Below, piece by piece: positions 1 through 6,263 of a stretch of 14,107 bases of DNA. The DNA lies in NCBI GenBank assembly GCA_946496115.1, contig CAMMFK010000041.1:1-14107 (forward strand), in the 5' to 3' direction. Each line of letters opens with the position of its first letter. The stretch's first letter is position 1. A program made the position numbers and the translations under genes. Source of the DNA: an uncultured Clostridium sp. (GTDB lineage: Bacteria; Bacillota; Clostridia; TANB77; CAG-508). The notes under the pieces are model-generated. The model saw only the letters and a program-made list of their open reading frames with translations. It ran no database searches and was not told the DNA's origin.

Positions 1-60
1 TTAATGTAAAAATTATTTTATAAAATTGATTGTTAAACATATTATACGAGGAGGTATTAA

Positions 61-1299
61 ATGAAGAAGAGAGTGTATTTTAAAATTTTACTTTTTATTT
101 TAACTTTTATTTATCTTTTAGCTAGTAGTGTACAGGCTAGAGATAATTTTGCTTTATCAGTTGCAACACAGTTTAATGGTCTAAATACTGTCCAAGATAT
201 GAATAATGCAGCGAATTCATATGCGGATGCAGGATATCATTCTTATGGTATTACAGACCCAACAGCACAGCAACTATGGGAAAACCTATATGCTGATGTT
301 CAGTTCTTTTCAACGCATGGAGGATTAAATAATATAGAATTTTCTCAGACCGGAATTATAGTTGGTGATACAGGAAACTATAATATAAATGGAACGACAA
401 AACAGATGATAGGTACTAATGCTGTACACTGGGATGCTGATACAATTTTAGTAACATATTCTAGTTGTAGAAGTGCTGGAGAAAACGACCAAAGCAATGC
501 TAATAGTATAACAGCACAAACAGCACAAAGAGGGTCTGATGTTGCAGTGGGCTTTAGAGACGATATCAACTCTGGAAGCTCTACTAATTGGAATGAAAGA
601 TATAATGAAAGATTGGCTGCAGGTTATGGTGTTTATGATTCAGTTGAATATGCTAATAGCTTTATATATCTATTTCCAAACGTTAAAAAAGTGCAAATAT
701 GGCATCACGGTGACAGTAATATAAAAATAGGAAAATATCGTAGTAATAGCATAGTCAATGATAACAGAAATTTGTTAAAAAACACTAAAAGTATATTAGA
801 TAATGATGATGTACTAGATGTAATAAAAGAAAGTAACCCTGAATTTGACATCAACAATTATGAAAGGATAGAAACAAACGGAATAGGAGTATCAGAAGTT
901 GGACATGATAATAATACTTCGGTGACAAAATATATTGACTTACAATTAAAAGTAGGAGAATTTTATACTAATGCTGGATATACAATTGTAAGTGAAGGTG
1001 GTACTATTACTGCTATATATGATAATAATGTTGATATTGAAAAACAAAATGCAATTCTAAATTCTAGAGAAAGTAATATATTAAAACTAACTGAAAATGA
1101 AATAAATGTTTTAAAAAATGAAGCAATAGCAAAAATTAAAACAAATGATGAAATAGAATTGCTAGAAGAAAATATAACTTATAAATATTATTTAGATATA
1201 GAGACAAACAAAAAATATATAATTTTCTCAATACCAAACAAAATCAAAAACTCCGAATTAGATTCAATTGCATATTCTAATATAGAAATAGAAATTTAA
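61..1299 (+). CDS. Secreted protein with clan CD (caspase-fold) cysteine peptidase-like motifs
   Basis: The 412-aa protein starts with a Sec signal peptide: a Lys/Arg N-terminus, a hydrophobic core at about 8-21, and a likely cut after VQA at residue 26. Two segments look like the catalytic motifs of clan CD peptidases (caspases, gingipains, clostripain): a hydrophobic strand ending in FFSTHGG (His86) and, 50 residues later, ILVTYSSC (Cys136). The His-Gly and strand-Cys order and spacing fit that clan. Residues about 290-400 (strand-rich, with YKYYLDIETNKKYIIF) could be a PepSY-like domain, but this is weak. ATG follows GAGGAGG at good spacing. A strong terminator follows at once, so the gene appears monocistronic. 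The secreted location is well supported. Peptidase activity is inferred from motifs only, and a non-peptidase caspase-fold protein is possible. Confidence 0.6.
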   Translation: MKKRVYFKILLFILTFIYLLASSVQARDNFALSVATQFNGLNTVQDMNNAANSYADAGYHSYGITDPTAQQLWENLYADVQFFSTHGGLNNIEFSQTGIIVGDTGNYNINGTTKQMIGTNAVHWDADTILVTYSSCRSAGENDQSNANSITAQTAQRGSDVAVGFRDDINSGSSTNWNERYNERLAAGYGVYDSVEYANSFIYLFPNVKKVQIWHHGDSNIKIGKYRSNSIVNDNRNLLKNTKSILDNDDVLDVIKESNPEFDINNYERIETNGIGVSEVGHDNNTSVTKYIDLQLKVGEFYTNAGYTIVSEGGTITAIYDNNVDIEKQNAILNSRESNILKLTENEINVLKNEAIAKIKTNDEIELLEENITYKYYLDIETNKKYIIFSIPNKIKNSELDSIAYSNIEIEI

Positions 1300-1305
1300 T
1301 AATAT

Positions 1306-1345
1306 AAAGGTCCTATAATAAAAGTAGATTATAAGGACCTTTTTT
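1306..1345 (+). terminator. Intrinsic terminator of the secreted peptidase-like gene
   Basis: The arms AAGGTCCTATAAT (1307-1319) and ATTATAAGGACCTT (1328-1341) pair with one bulged base around a short loop. A run of Ts ends at 1345. The hairpin begins 7 nt after the stop codon at 1299. Confidence 0.88.
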
Positions 1346-1366
1346 AGTAAAAACAGGTTGCTAACT

Positions 1367-1424
1367 TAACATCAAAATGATAAGATGTTATTAACAACAT
1401 TAATATATTTTTTGTTGATAATAA
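1367..1424 (+). promoter_or_regulatory. Two dyads upstream of the 111-aa gene
   Basis: TAACATC (1367-1373) and GATGTTA (1384-1390) form a perfect inverted repeat. It overlaps a larger one: TTATTAACAACA (1388-1399) against TGTTGATAATAA (1413-1424), which pairs at 11 of 12 positions across a 13-nt spacer. The second dyad ends just before the AAAGGAGGGAG ribosome binding site of the gene at 1444. These may be operators or a leader RNA hairpin next to the ribosome binding site. No convincing -35/-10 pair was found around them. Confidence 0.45.
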
Positions 1425-1443
1425 AAGGAAAGGAGGGAGTAGA

Positions 1444-1779
1444 ATGCAAGAAAAAAATGATAATTTATCAGAAAAATGGATAAACGAAAGGGAAAAGTAT
1501 AAAACACACTTAGGAAATAAATGCAGTTCAGATAAATCTAAGTTTATAGATATCTATTCATACAAAGGCTGCCAAAATGCTAAAAAAAATTTAAAGTATG
1601 ATAGATATCAAAAGGACAGAAAATTCTTAATTGACAGGATTTTATGTTTGACTGATGATAACACTAGGGGATTAGCGATTGATTTAATGGATAAATTGAT
1701 ATCAAAAGGAAATGAAATAACTGCATTAGAAAATGACTATATTTTAGGAGATATATATGATATATACATAAAAAAATAG
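1444..1779 (+). CDS. Hypothetical 111-aa charged protein
   Basis: I do not recognise this protein. It is hydrophilic and lysine-rich, with no signal peptide or membrane segment. It has cysteines at 27, 43 and 68 and a predicted helical C-terminal half (about residues 62-110). The start is well placed behind AAAGGAGGGAG. It sits alone between the terminator at 1306-1345 and a convergent hairpin at 1818-1854, facing the ribbon-helix-helix gene tail to tail. The dyads just upstream suggest regulated expression. It is clearly a gene by its ribosome binding site and isolation, but its function is unknown. Confidence 0.6.
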   Translation: MQEKNDNLSEKWINEREKYKTHLGNKCSSDKSKFIDIYSYKGCQNAKKNLKYDRYQKDRKFLIDRILCLTDDNTRGLAIDLMDKLISKGNEITALENDYILGDIYDIYIKK

Positions 1780-1817
1780 TTCATTATATAAGCATATAAC
1801 AAACTATTATTTCTAAG

Positions 1818-1860
1818 CAAGATAAGCTCAAGACCGCAATAAGAGTTTATCTTGTTATTT
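1818..1860. terminator. Shared hairpin between convergent genes
   Basis: CAAGATAAGCTC (1818-1829) and GAGTTTATCTTG (1843-1854) form a 12-bp stem with one G-U pair and a 13-nt loop, followed on the plus strand by TTATTT. It overlaps the stop codon of the minus-strand gene (1847-1849). The U-tract is good only in the plus direction, so it most likely ends the 111-aa gene and perhaps also helps the opposite one. Confidence 0.6.
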
Positions 1861-2182
1861 CATCTATTGCATTTTTTATAGATATATTAACTAATTTATA
1901 AAGAGATAAATTAAATTCACTTTTCAATTTATCCAATTCCTCAACTAAAGAAGCTCTTATTAACAAACTATGTTTAACTGGAATAGAATCTTTACTAGGT
2001 TTATAAAGATTAATATTTTTAGTTTTTACTAATTCTAATATACAAGCATTTATGAGCTTATTTACTGATGCGTCATATTTCTTCTGTGATAATTCTTGCA
2101 ATTTAGAATAAAGATTGTCATCAATTTCAATAGTTTTTCTTACAAGAGGTTCTTTGGTCCATATACAATCAAAAGCACTCAT
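1847..2182 (-). CDS. Tandem ribbon-helix-helix DNA-binding regulator
   Basis: The 111-aa protein appears to contain two ribbon-helix-helix units in one chain. Unit 1 is about residues 14-53: strand VRKTIEID, helix DNLYSKLQELSQKK, then helix ASVNKLINACILELVK. Unit 2 is about residues 69-109: strand VKHSLLIR, helix ASLVEELDKLKSEFN, then helix LSLYKLVNISIKNAIDEI. Ribbon-helix-helix proteins normally dimerise to make the DNA-binding ribbon, so a fused pair would act as a single-chain pseudo-dimer. The start ATG lies 10 nt after AGGAGG. The promoter contains palindromes (2214-2227 and 2239-2254), which fits autorepression. The targets are unknown. The ribbon-helix-helix assignment rests on the strand/helix pattern and could be confirmed by profile search. 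Confidence 0.65.
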   Translation of the reverse strand: MSAFDCIWTKEPLVRKTIEIDDNLYSKLQELSQKKYDASVNKLINACILELVKTKNINLYKPSKDSIPVKHSLLIRASLVEELDKLKSEFNLSLYKLVNISIKNAIDEITR

Positions 2183-2208
2183 ACATCTATTGCCTCCTAT
2201 TTTTAACT

Positions 2209-2238
2209 AGTATATCTATTAATAGATGATGTTTTTAA
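2209..2238 (-). promoter_or_regulatory. Promoter of the ribbon-helix-helix gene with embedded palindrome
   Basis: On the minus strand a TATACT -10 (2214-2209) is preceded by a 17-18 nt spacer and a weak TTAAAA-like -35. The spacer holds a perfect 14-bp palindrome, ATCTATTAATAGAT (2214-2227). A third ATCTATT half-site lies at 2185-2191, between the ribosome binding site and the start codon. A palindrome between -35 and -10 is the usual place for a repressor operator. Confidence 0.5.
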
Positions 2239-2254
2239 CCGTATTGGAATGCGG
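2239..2254. promoter_or_regulatory. Second operator-like dyad
   Basis: CCGTATTGGAATGCGG is an imperfect 16-bp dyad (CCGYATT-GG-AATRCGG, one mismatch) immediately upstream of the candidate -35 of the ribbon-helix-helix gene. It is a local G+C island in A+T-rich DNA. Confidence 0.4.
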
Positions 2255-2545
2255 ATTTTAAAAAAGTTTCTCTAATATTGGTTCTAGTGCAACTACATTC
2301 TATAGTAGGTTTATTAAAATCAAATGAATAGACTTACTTATAAATAGTTTAGGAAATATAATTTGAAAAAATCATTTTTTTCGAAAATTAACAATATACA
2401 CATAACTTGGAGTATATGAATTGTAAGAAAAGTAATTTTAAAATTTGGAAGATTTTTAGGAAAAAATAAAACATTGCTCAAAATTGCTAGAAACTATAAT
2501 AAAGAATATCTCTAATGCAAAATAAATTATTATAATCATTGAAAA
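2255..2545. other. Intergenic stretch, almost featureless
   Basis: About 290 A+T-rich bases lie between the ribbon-helix-helix promoter and the terminator of the FGE-like gene. The only thing seen is a 17-codon frame at 2416-2469 behind TTGGAG (see findings). No RNA gene, repeat or clear promoter was recognised. Confidence 0.5.
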
Positions 2546-2590
2546 AGTCTTTTAAAGACTAAAAATCCCAAACCAATGGCAGGGATTTTT
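2546..2590 (-). terminator. Terminator of the FGE-like gene
   Basis: AAAAATCCC (2561-2569) and GGGATTTTT (2582-2590) make a hairpin with A/T flanks on both sides, so it can work in either direction. On the minus strand it follows the stop at 2617 and is trailed by a second small hairpin, AGTCTTT-T-AAAGACT (2546-2560). Confidence 0.75.
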
Positions 2591-2616
2591 TATAAAAACC
2601 AATAAATTGCATTGTG

Positions 2617-3636
2617 CTAATTTTTAAAAGACAAGACAATTCTAAATCCAACTTTATCTAAAGGAACAACATTCTTTAAACTATGATTAAAAACGGGATA
2701 ATTATATCCAGTATTATCATAATGTCCACCTACGCAATAATAGCCTAATATTTCATTTTCATTTATTGAACAATAAGTACCTGTATATTCCCACAAATTA
2801 CCTGCTAAATCATATATATTATTAGTCATATTTCTATCTGTGGCTCCAGTAGAAAGTATCATATTTTTTTCACTTTTCATTTTGCTATTAGCAAATTTAT
2901 AATTGCTTCCATAATCATCAGAATAAAATCCAGAAAATTCAAAGTTAACATTTGAGTAATTACCAAATTTTGAACTATCATATACATCATAATTAGAACT
3001 ATTTAACCAATTTGATATATACATCATTTGCTTTAACGTTGGCAAATGACTAGAATATTCATCATTGTTATACATGCTTTCTGCATTTAATTTAGCATTT
3101 CTTAAACTAATATAATTCCAAGGAATTACTCCTTTTTGACTTACAGGAACACCTTTTATATCATTTGTATCAGATGTTATATTGCTTAAATGAGATTCCA
3201 TTTCAAAAGGAACACCTGCTTCATATCTTGAAATATAAAATCCTCCATATTTAAGTATTTGCTTTTCTTCGTTATTATTTAAATTAAGTAAATTAGGGTT
3301 ATATTTAAATTCATCTTCTATGCCATCGACTTCATATGAAATTTTTTGTTGGTCTATAGGAACCCAAACAAATTGATTACCTTTCTCATCTTCTATTACA
3401 AGTCCCTTATTCCAATCATCAATGGTCCCATCATTAAGTTTTGTCCACTGCGCAGTTTGTGTATTAATAGTATGAAAACCGTGTGGAACTATAGGATTAT
3501 TATAAGTGGATATTATGTCCTCGTTTTGTTCTTGATGATTATTATAATTAGATTGATAAACAAGATAAATAATATATATTAGTAGACTTAAGATAATAAT
3601 TATTAATAATAGAATAGGTAAAATCCTTTTTTTCAT
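2617..3636 (-). CDS. Membrane-anchored FGE-sulfatase/SUMF1-type (C-type-lectin-fold) surface protein
   Basis: The 339-aa protein has one N-terminal hydrophobic helix (about 7-27) after MKKR, acting as an anchor or uncleaved signal, and then an outside domain. Landmarks of the formylglycine-generating-enzyme-like family are visible: GNQFVWVP (86-93), GGFYISRYEAG (131-141), NIYDLAGNLWEYT (273-285) and VGFRIVL (329-335). The catalytic-type RGGSW segment is replaced by YYCVGGHY (299-306) and the paired cysteines of true FGE are not apparent. A binding or structural role is therefore likelier than sulfatase maturation. Similar anchored proteins are common in clostridial genomes and mobile elements. 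It is monocistronic, with its own promoter (3754-3783) and terminator (2546-2590). The start ATG lies just after AAAGGAGGG. Confidence 0.8.
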   Translation of the reverse strand: MKKRILPILLLIIIILSLLIYIIYLVYQSNYNNHQEQNEDIISTYNNPIVPHGFHTINTQTAQWTKLNDGTIDDWNKGLVIEDEKGNQFVWVPIDQQKISYEVDGIEDEFKYNPNLLNLNNNEEKQILKYGGFYISRYEAGVPFEMESHLSNITSDTNDIKGVPVSQKGVIPWNYISLRNAKLNAESMYNNDEYSSHLPTLKQMMYISNWLNSSNYDVYDSSKFGNYSNVNFEFSGFYSDDYGSNYKFANSKMKSEKNMILSTGATDRNMTNNIYDLAGNLWEYTGTYCSINENEILGYYCVGGHYDNTGYNYPVFNHSLKNVVPLDKVGFRIVLSFKN

Positions 3637-3753
3637 ATATCCCTCCTTTTAAGTTTCCATAATTATTAGTATTTTCAAAATAATGAAATTAATAACTTTA
3701 GTAAGTATATGTAGAAATTAAATAAATATGGAAAAAGTTGTATCTACATAAAA

Positions 3754-3783
3754 ATTATACTATTATTATTAATGCTCTGTCAA
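3754..3783 (-). promoter_or_regulatory. Near-consensus sigma-A promoter for the FGE-like gene
   Basis: On the minus strand a perfect TTGACA (3783-3778) is followed, after 18 nt, by a perfect TATAAT (3759-3754). Transcription would start near 3747, leaving a leader of about 110 nt. The leader contains an inverted repeat, TATGTAG/CTACATA (3708-3714 and 3744-3750). Confidence 0.85.
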
Positions 3784-3937
3784 TTATTAAAGCTAAGTAA
3801 TTCCATATTTAGTGTAATAAAATAGCAATTGTATATTCACTTGATTTCCTATTTAATCCTAATTATTCCTTTTTATTACAAAACAATTTCTTTTTTTCTA
3901 ATTATATATTAACTTATTTATATATTTTGCAATGGTT
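3784..3937. other. Divergent intergenic stretch
   Basis: A+T-rich DNA between the two divergent genes. Apart from the promoter at 3754-3783 and a TCCATATTT motif near 3800 that is inverted relative to AAATATGGA near 3724, nothing is recognised. A promoter for the plus-strand gene at 3997 must lie in or near here, but no clear -35/-10 pair was found. Confidence 0.45.
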
Positions 3938-3958
3938 ATTAGCTACATTTTAGCTAAT
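3938..3958. promoter_or_regulatory. Small dyad upstream of the secreted-protein gene
   Basis: ATTAGCT (3938-3944) and AGCTAAT (3952-3958) form a 7-bp inverted repeat with a 7-nt centre. It ends 3 nt before the left 13-bp repeat. It may be an operator or the end of a mobile cassette. Confidence 0.35.
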
Positions 3959-3961
3959 GAT

Positions 3962-3974
3962 ATGGTTAGAGAGC
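3962..3974 (+). repeat. Left copy of a 13-bp inverted repeat
   Basis: ATGGTTAGAGAGC is the exact reverse complement of 4607-4619. The two copies enclose only the gene at 3997-4596. No target-site duplication is visible outside them. Confidence 0.7.
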
Positions 3975-3996
3975 GACAGCATTAGGGAGGCTCTTT

Positions 3997-4596
3997 ATGA
4001 AAAACAAGAGAGTATTTAAATTTTGGAGCATTTTACTATCTATGGTAATGTGCTTTTCTACCTACACTTGTTCTGCTTTTGCAGCAGAGAATCTTTCCGA
4101 GGAAACTTCTTCGGTAGAAGTGCAAAATATTGAAGAAGCTGGAATTTCTCGGCAAAAAGCTTTGGAGGTTTTAGGGTTAACAGCTGAAGAAGCTGAAGGT
4201 GTTGACTTTTATGCTTTAACGAGTAGCAACCAACGAGTGTTCGAAAGCGGAGATGTTTACACTTTCCCCACATTCACATTTACGAACAATAACATTGGAA
4301 GTTATTTTACAGTAAATGCAACAAAACTAATATATGGTATTGTTTGGCAGGTGCCTGCTGACCAACCGGCAGCAACACTCGATGTTGAGCTATATCCTTA
4401 TGGTGAACCTCGTGCTTACAACATACATTTAAGTACGACATCAGATAGGGTAGGTACTCAAGTATTGAGGGATAGTTCGGGTTGGATTAATACCTACTAT
4501 GGCGTCGACTATCACTTTGTTTACAAGGCTGCTGCGTGGTATGGAGACCCAAGGTCTGTTACTAGCAGTGTAACAGTGATAATAGGCGTATCGTAA
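3997..4596 (+). CDS. Secreted protein of unknown function in a G+C-richer island
   Basis: The 199-aa protein has a classic signal peptide: MKNKR, a hydrophobic core at about 10-24, and a likely cut after AFA at residue 29. A short acidic linker follows, then a helical segment with ISRQKALEVLGLTAEEAEG (50-68), then a strand-rich aromatic domain (about 80-199). I recognise no family. The ribosome binding site AGGGAGG is 6 nt before the ATG. Its base composition stands out: sampled 60-base lines reach 43-52% G+C, against very A+T-rich neighbours, which suggests recent transfer. It is enclosed by perfect 13-bp inverted repeats and ends at a strong hairpin, so it looks like a self-contained cassette. 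Peptide toxin, adhesin or fibre-like roles are possible but unsupported. Confidence 0.7.
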   Translation: MKNKRVFKFWSILLSMVMCFSTYTCSAFAAENLSEETSSVEVQNIEEAGISRQKALEVLGLTAEEAEGVDFYALTSSNQRVFESGDVYTFPTFTFTNNNIGSYFTVNATKLIYGIVWQVPADQPAATLDVELYPYGEPRAYNIHLSTTSDRVGTQVLRDSSGWINTYYGVDYHFVYKAAAWYGDPRSVTSSVTVIIGVS

Positions 4597-4606
4597 AACT
4601 ATATAA

Positions 4607-4619
4607 GCTCTCTAACCAT
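4607..4619 (-). repeat. Right copy of a 13-bp inverted repeat
   Basis: GCTCTCTAACCAT is the exact reverse complement of 3962-3974. It begins 10 nt after the stop codon at 4596 and touches the terminator stem that starts at 4619. Confidence 0.7.
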
Positions 4620-4653
4620 GAGACACACATTATTATGTGTGTCTCAAAATTTT
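4619..4653 (+). terminator. Terminator of the G+C-richer secreted gene
   Basis: TGAGACACACAT (4619-4630) pairs perfectly over 12 bp with ATGTGTGTCTCA (4635-4646) around the loop TATT. A short T-tract (AAATTTTA) follows. Confidence 0.82.
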
Positions 4654-4942
4654 ATGAAATATTTATAAATATAGTATTAGAAAGTTTAATGTGTTTTATA
4701 TAAGCAATTATTTTTATAAAATAATTTACTATTTATTTCTTGATATTTCCAAAGATATTACTAGATATAAAAAATATTTTAATATAACTATCTATCAAGG
4801 TTCGAATAAAGTAAACTTGTGATAAAAAATTAAAACTAAATTCAGCAACTCAATGTAATTAAGAGTTCCAAAATTTAGTGATACTTTAAAATGAAAACAA
4901 AATAATTTTTGAAAAAGAAAGAAAATTATAAGTAAAAGAGAA
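4654..4942. other. Intergenic stretch between two terminators
   Basis: About 290 A+T-rich bases lie between the plus-strand terminator and the operon terminator. No open frame with a ribosome binding site, RNA gene, promoter or attachment site was recognised on either strand. It is the most plausible boundary between the left genes and the mobile-element operon. Confidence 0.45.
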
Positions 4943-4975
4943 ATATAGTCTATTCTTCAAAAGAATAGACTATAT
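4943..4975 (-). terminator. Terminator of the long minus-strand operon
   Basis: ATATAGTCTATTCTT (4943-4957) and AAGAATAGACTATAT (4961-4975) form a perfect 15-bp stem with a 3-nt loop. On the minus strand it starts about 9 nt after the stop of the primase-like gene and is followed by the T-rich TTTCTCTTTT. Confidence 0.88.
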
Positions 4976-4984
4976 AAATTTGTT

Positions 4985-6073
4985 TTAAGCAACGATTTTC
5001 AATGTATTATTAACATTAAAATTTTCTTCAAAAAAATCTAAATTAAAGATTTCGTTATAATCCGTAATACTCTTACAATCTAAGTTGTATCCCAGTGGCA
5101 ATAAATCTCGAAAAACTCGATTTATAATATAATCTAAATTATTGTTACAATTAGGTATTCTTACAATAAAAGTAATATTTCTAATATTAGTATTTTGTAT
5201 TGAATTTAAAATCATATATGAATTAGATATATTTTGAAAACTTATAACTGGTAAATTTAGCGCATCTTTTATAAGATGACCTAAAATGAAATTATCAGTC
5301 AAAATTACGCTTGATGTATTAGGTGTAATATTACTTTTCATTATATAATTTTTAGAAGATGTTCCATTTATTTTATTACTACTTGAAAACCAGATATCTT
5401 CAGTATTATTAAATGGTTTATCTAAATGTATAGAAAGACCTTGTATAAGTCCATCATAATTAAGTACTGGTACAAAAAAGCCACGATATTTACTAAAGCA
5501 CCATTTAAAATCCTCTTCTTGAAAAAAGCCCGGTATTCCTGCAAGATTATACTTTTTAAATAAAATATGAGATATTAACCTTCTTTTCACATAATTTTTA
5601 GGTGCAGTTTTGTATAAATTACCTTCAATAGAACTATTCAATAGCCCTAAACTTCTTAAATAATTTCTATGCTGTCCTTCTAATTTTAACATATTTAACA
5701 AATCTCTATATACTCTATCTCTTAACTGTATATCCGCCAATAAATTTATAGGACTAATTTTAACTTCCACTCTATTTTGAGAATAGCATTCTCTGTCTAA
5801 AAGTTCTCTATAAGCTTCTTGATTACTTAATTTCTTCATTCTAGCATATAAACCTATTGAATATCCTCCAGCACCACAACGACTACAACAATATTTATTA
5901 GTTTCAGCATTTAAAGAGAGGGTAGGGATTTTACTATTTTTATTATAACCACAAAAAGGGCATATTGCTTTATACTCATATCCAGCTCGTTCTACAATTT
6001 CTAAACATAAATGATATGCTACATTCAAAATATTTATATGTTTTTTTACTTCTTGTTCATCTAAATAATTCAT
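4985..6073 (-). CDS. CHC2 zinc-finger primase-like protein with degenerate Toprim-like half
   Basis: The 362-aa protein has a DnaG-type CHC2 zinc finger near the N-terminus. CPFC (Cys38, Cys41) and CCSRCGAGG (Cys63, Cys66) flank the PTLSLN segment that matches the family's PSFSV. The second half (about 200-350) resembles the Toprim/DUF3854 region of element-borne primases. The usual TEGPLKA-type motif is replaced by VILTDNFILGH (about 256-266), and no DxD metal site is obvious. It may bind DNA or prime weakly, so catalysis is uncertain. It is the last gene of the operon, behind AGGAAAGGA. The protein ends in Val-Ala, part of a pattern shared with six other operon products. Replicative role in element transfer is inferred from context. 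Confidence 0.72.
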   Translation of the reverse strand: MNYLDEQEVKKHINILNVAYHLCLEIVERAGYEYKAICPFCGYNKNSKIPTLSLNAETNKYCCSRCGAGGYSIGLYARMKKLSNQEAYRELLDRECYSQNRVEVKISPINLLADIQLRDRVYRDLLNMLKLEGQHRNYLRSLGLLNSSIEGNLYKTAPKNYVKRRLISHILFKKYNLAGIPGFFQEEDFKWCFSKYRGFFVPVLNYDGLIQGLSIHLDKPFNNTEDIWFSSSNKINGTSSKNYIMKSNITPNTSSVILTDNFILGHLIKDALNLPVISFQNISNSYMILNSIQNTNIRNITFIVRIPNCNNNLDYIINRVFRDLLPLGYNLDCKSITDYNEIFNLDFFEENFNVNNTLKIVA

Positions 6074-6095
6074 GATTTTTGGTATCCTTTCCTAC

Positions 6096-6263
6096 TTATT
6101 TTCTTTTCCAATAATAAAAGAGTTCATCATTACATTTAACAACAAACTCTTTCCTATTAATAAACTTTTTATTGTATTTTTTAAGAATTTCAACAAAACT
6201 AACTAAGTCCTCCCAATAAGGAGCGATTAATAATAATTTTTCATTCTTGTATAATTTAAACAT
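6096..6263 (-). CDS. Small 55-aa protein overlapping the end of ardC
   Basis: A 55-codon frame opens at ATG 6263-6261 directly behind an excellent ribosome binding site (GAGGAGGAAAT), which lies inside the last codons of the upstream ardC-like gene. It overlaps that gene by 37 nt in another frame. It stops at 6096, and the next gene's ribosome binding site follows immediately. The protein starts MFKLYKNEKLLL, is basic and aromatic (APYWEDL, FVEILKKYNKKF, ELFYYWKRK), and has no membrane segment. Without it there would be a gap of about 150 nt in an otherwise gap-free operon. I do not recognise a family. A short alpha/beta fold is plausible. Confidence 0.68.
   Translation of the reverse strand: MFKLYKNEKLLLIAPYWEDLVSFVEILKKYNKKFINRKEFVVKCNDELFYYWKRK

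Noticed and set aside
1..60. Promoter for the first gene (TATTAT near 40-45)
   Set aside because: No matching -35 is found and the -10 candidate nearly touches the ribosome binding site. The real promoter may lie left of the window.
2617..3636. Active formylglycine-generating enzyme or serine/threonine-type sulfatase maturase
   Set aside because: The RGGSW segment and paired catalytic cysteines are not seen, and no sulfatase gene is nearby.
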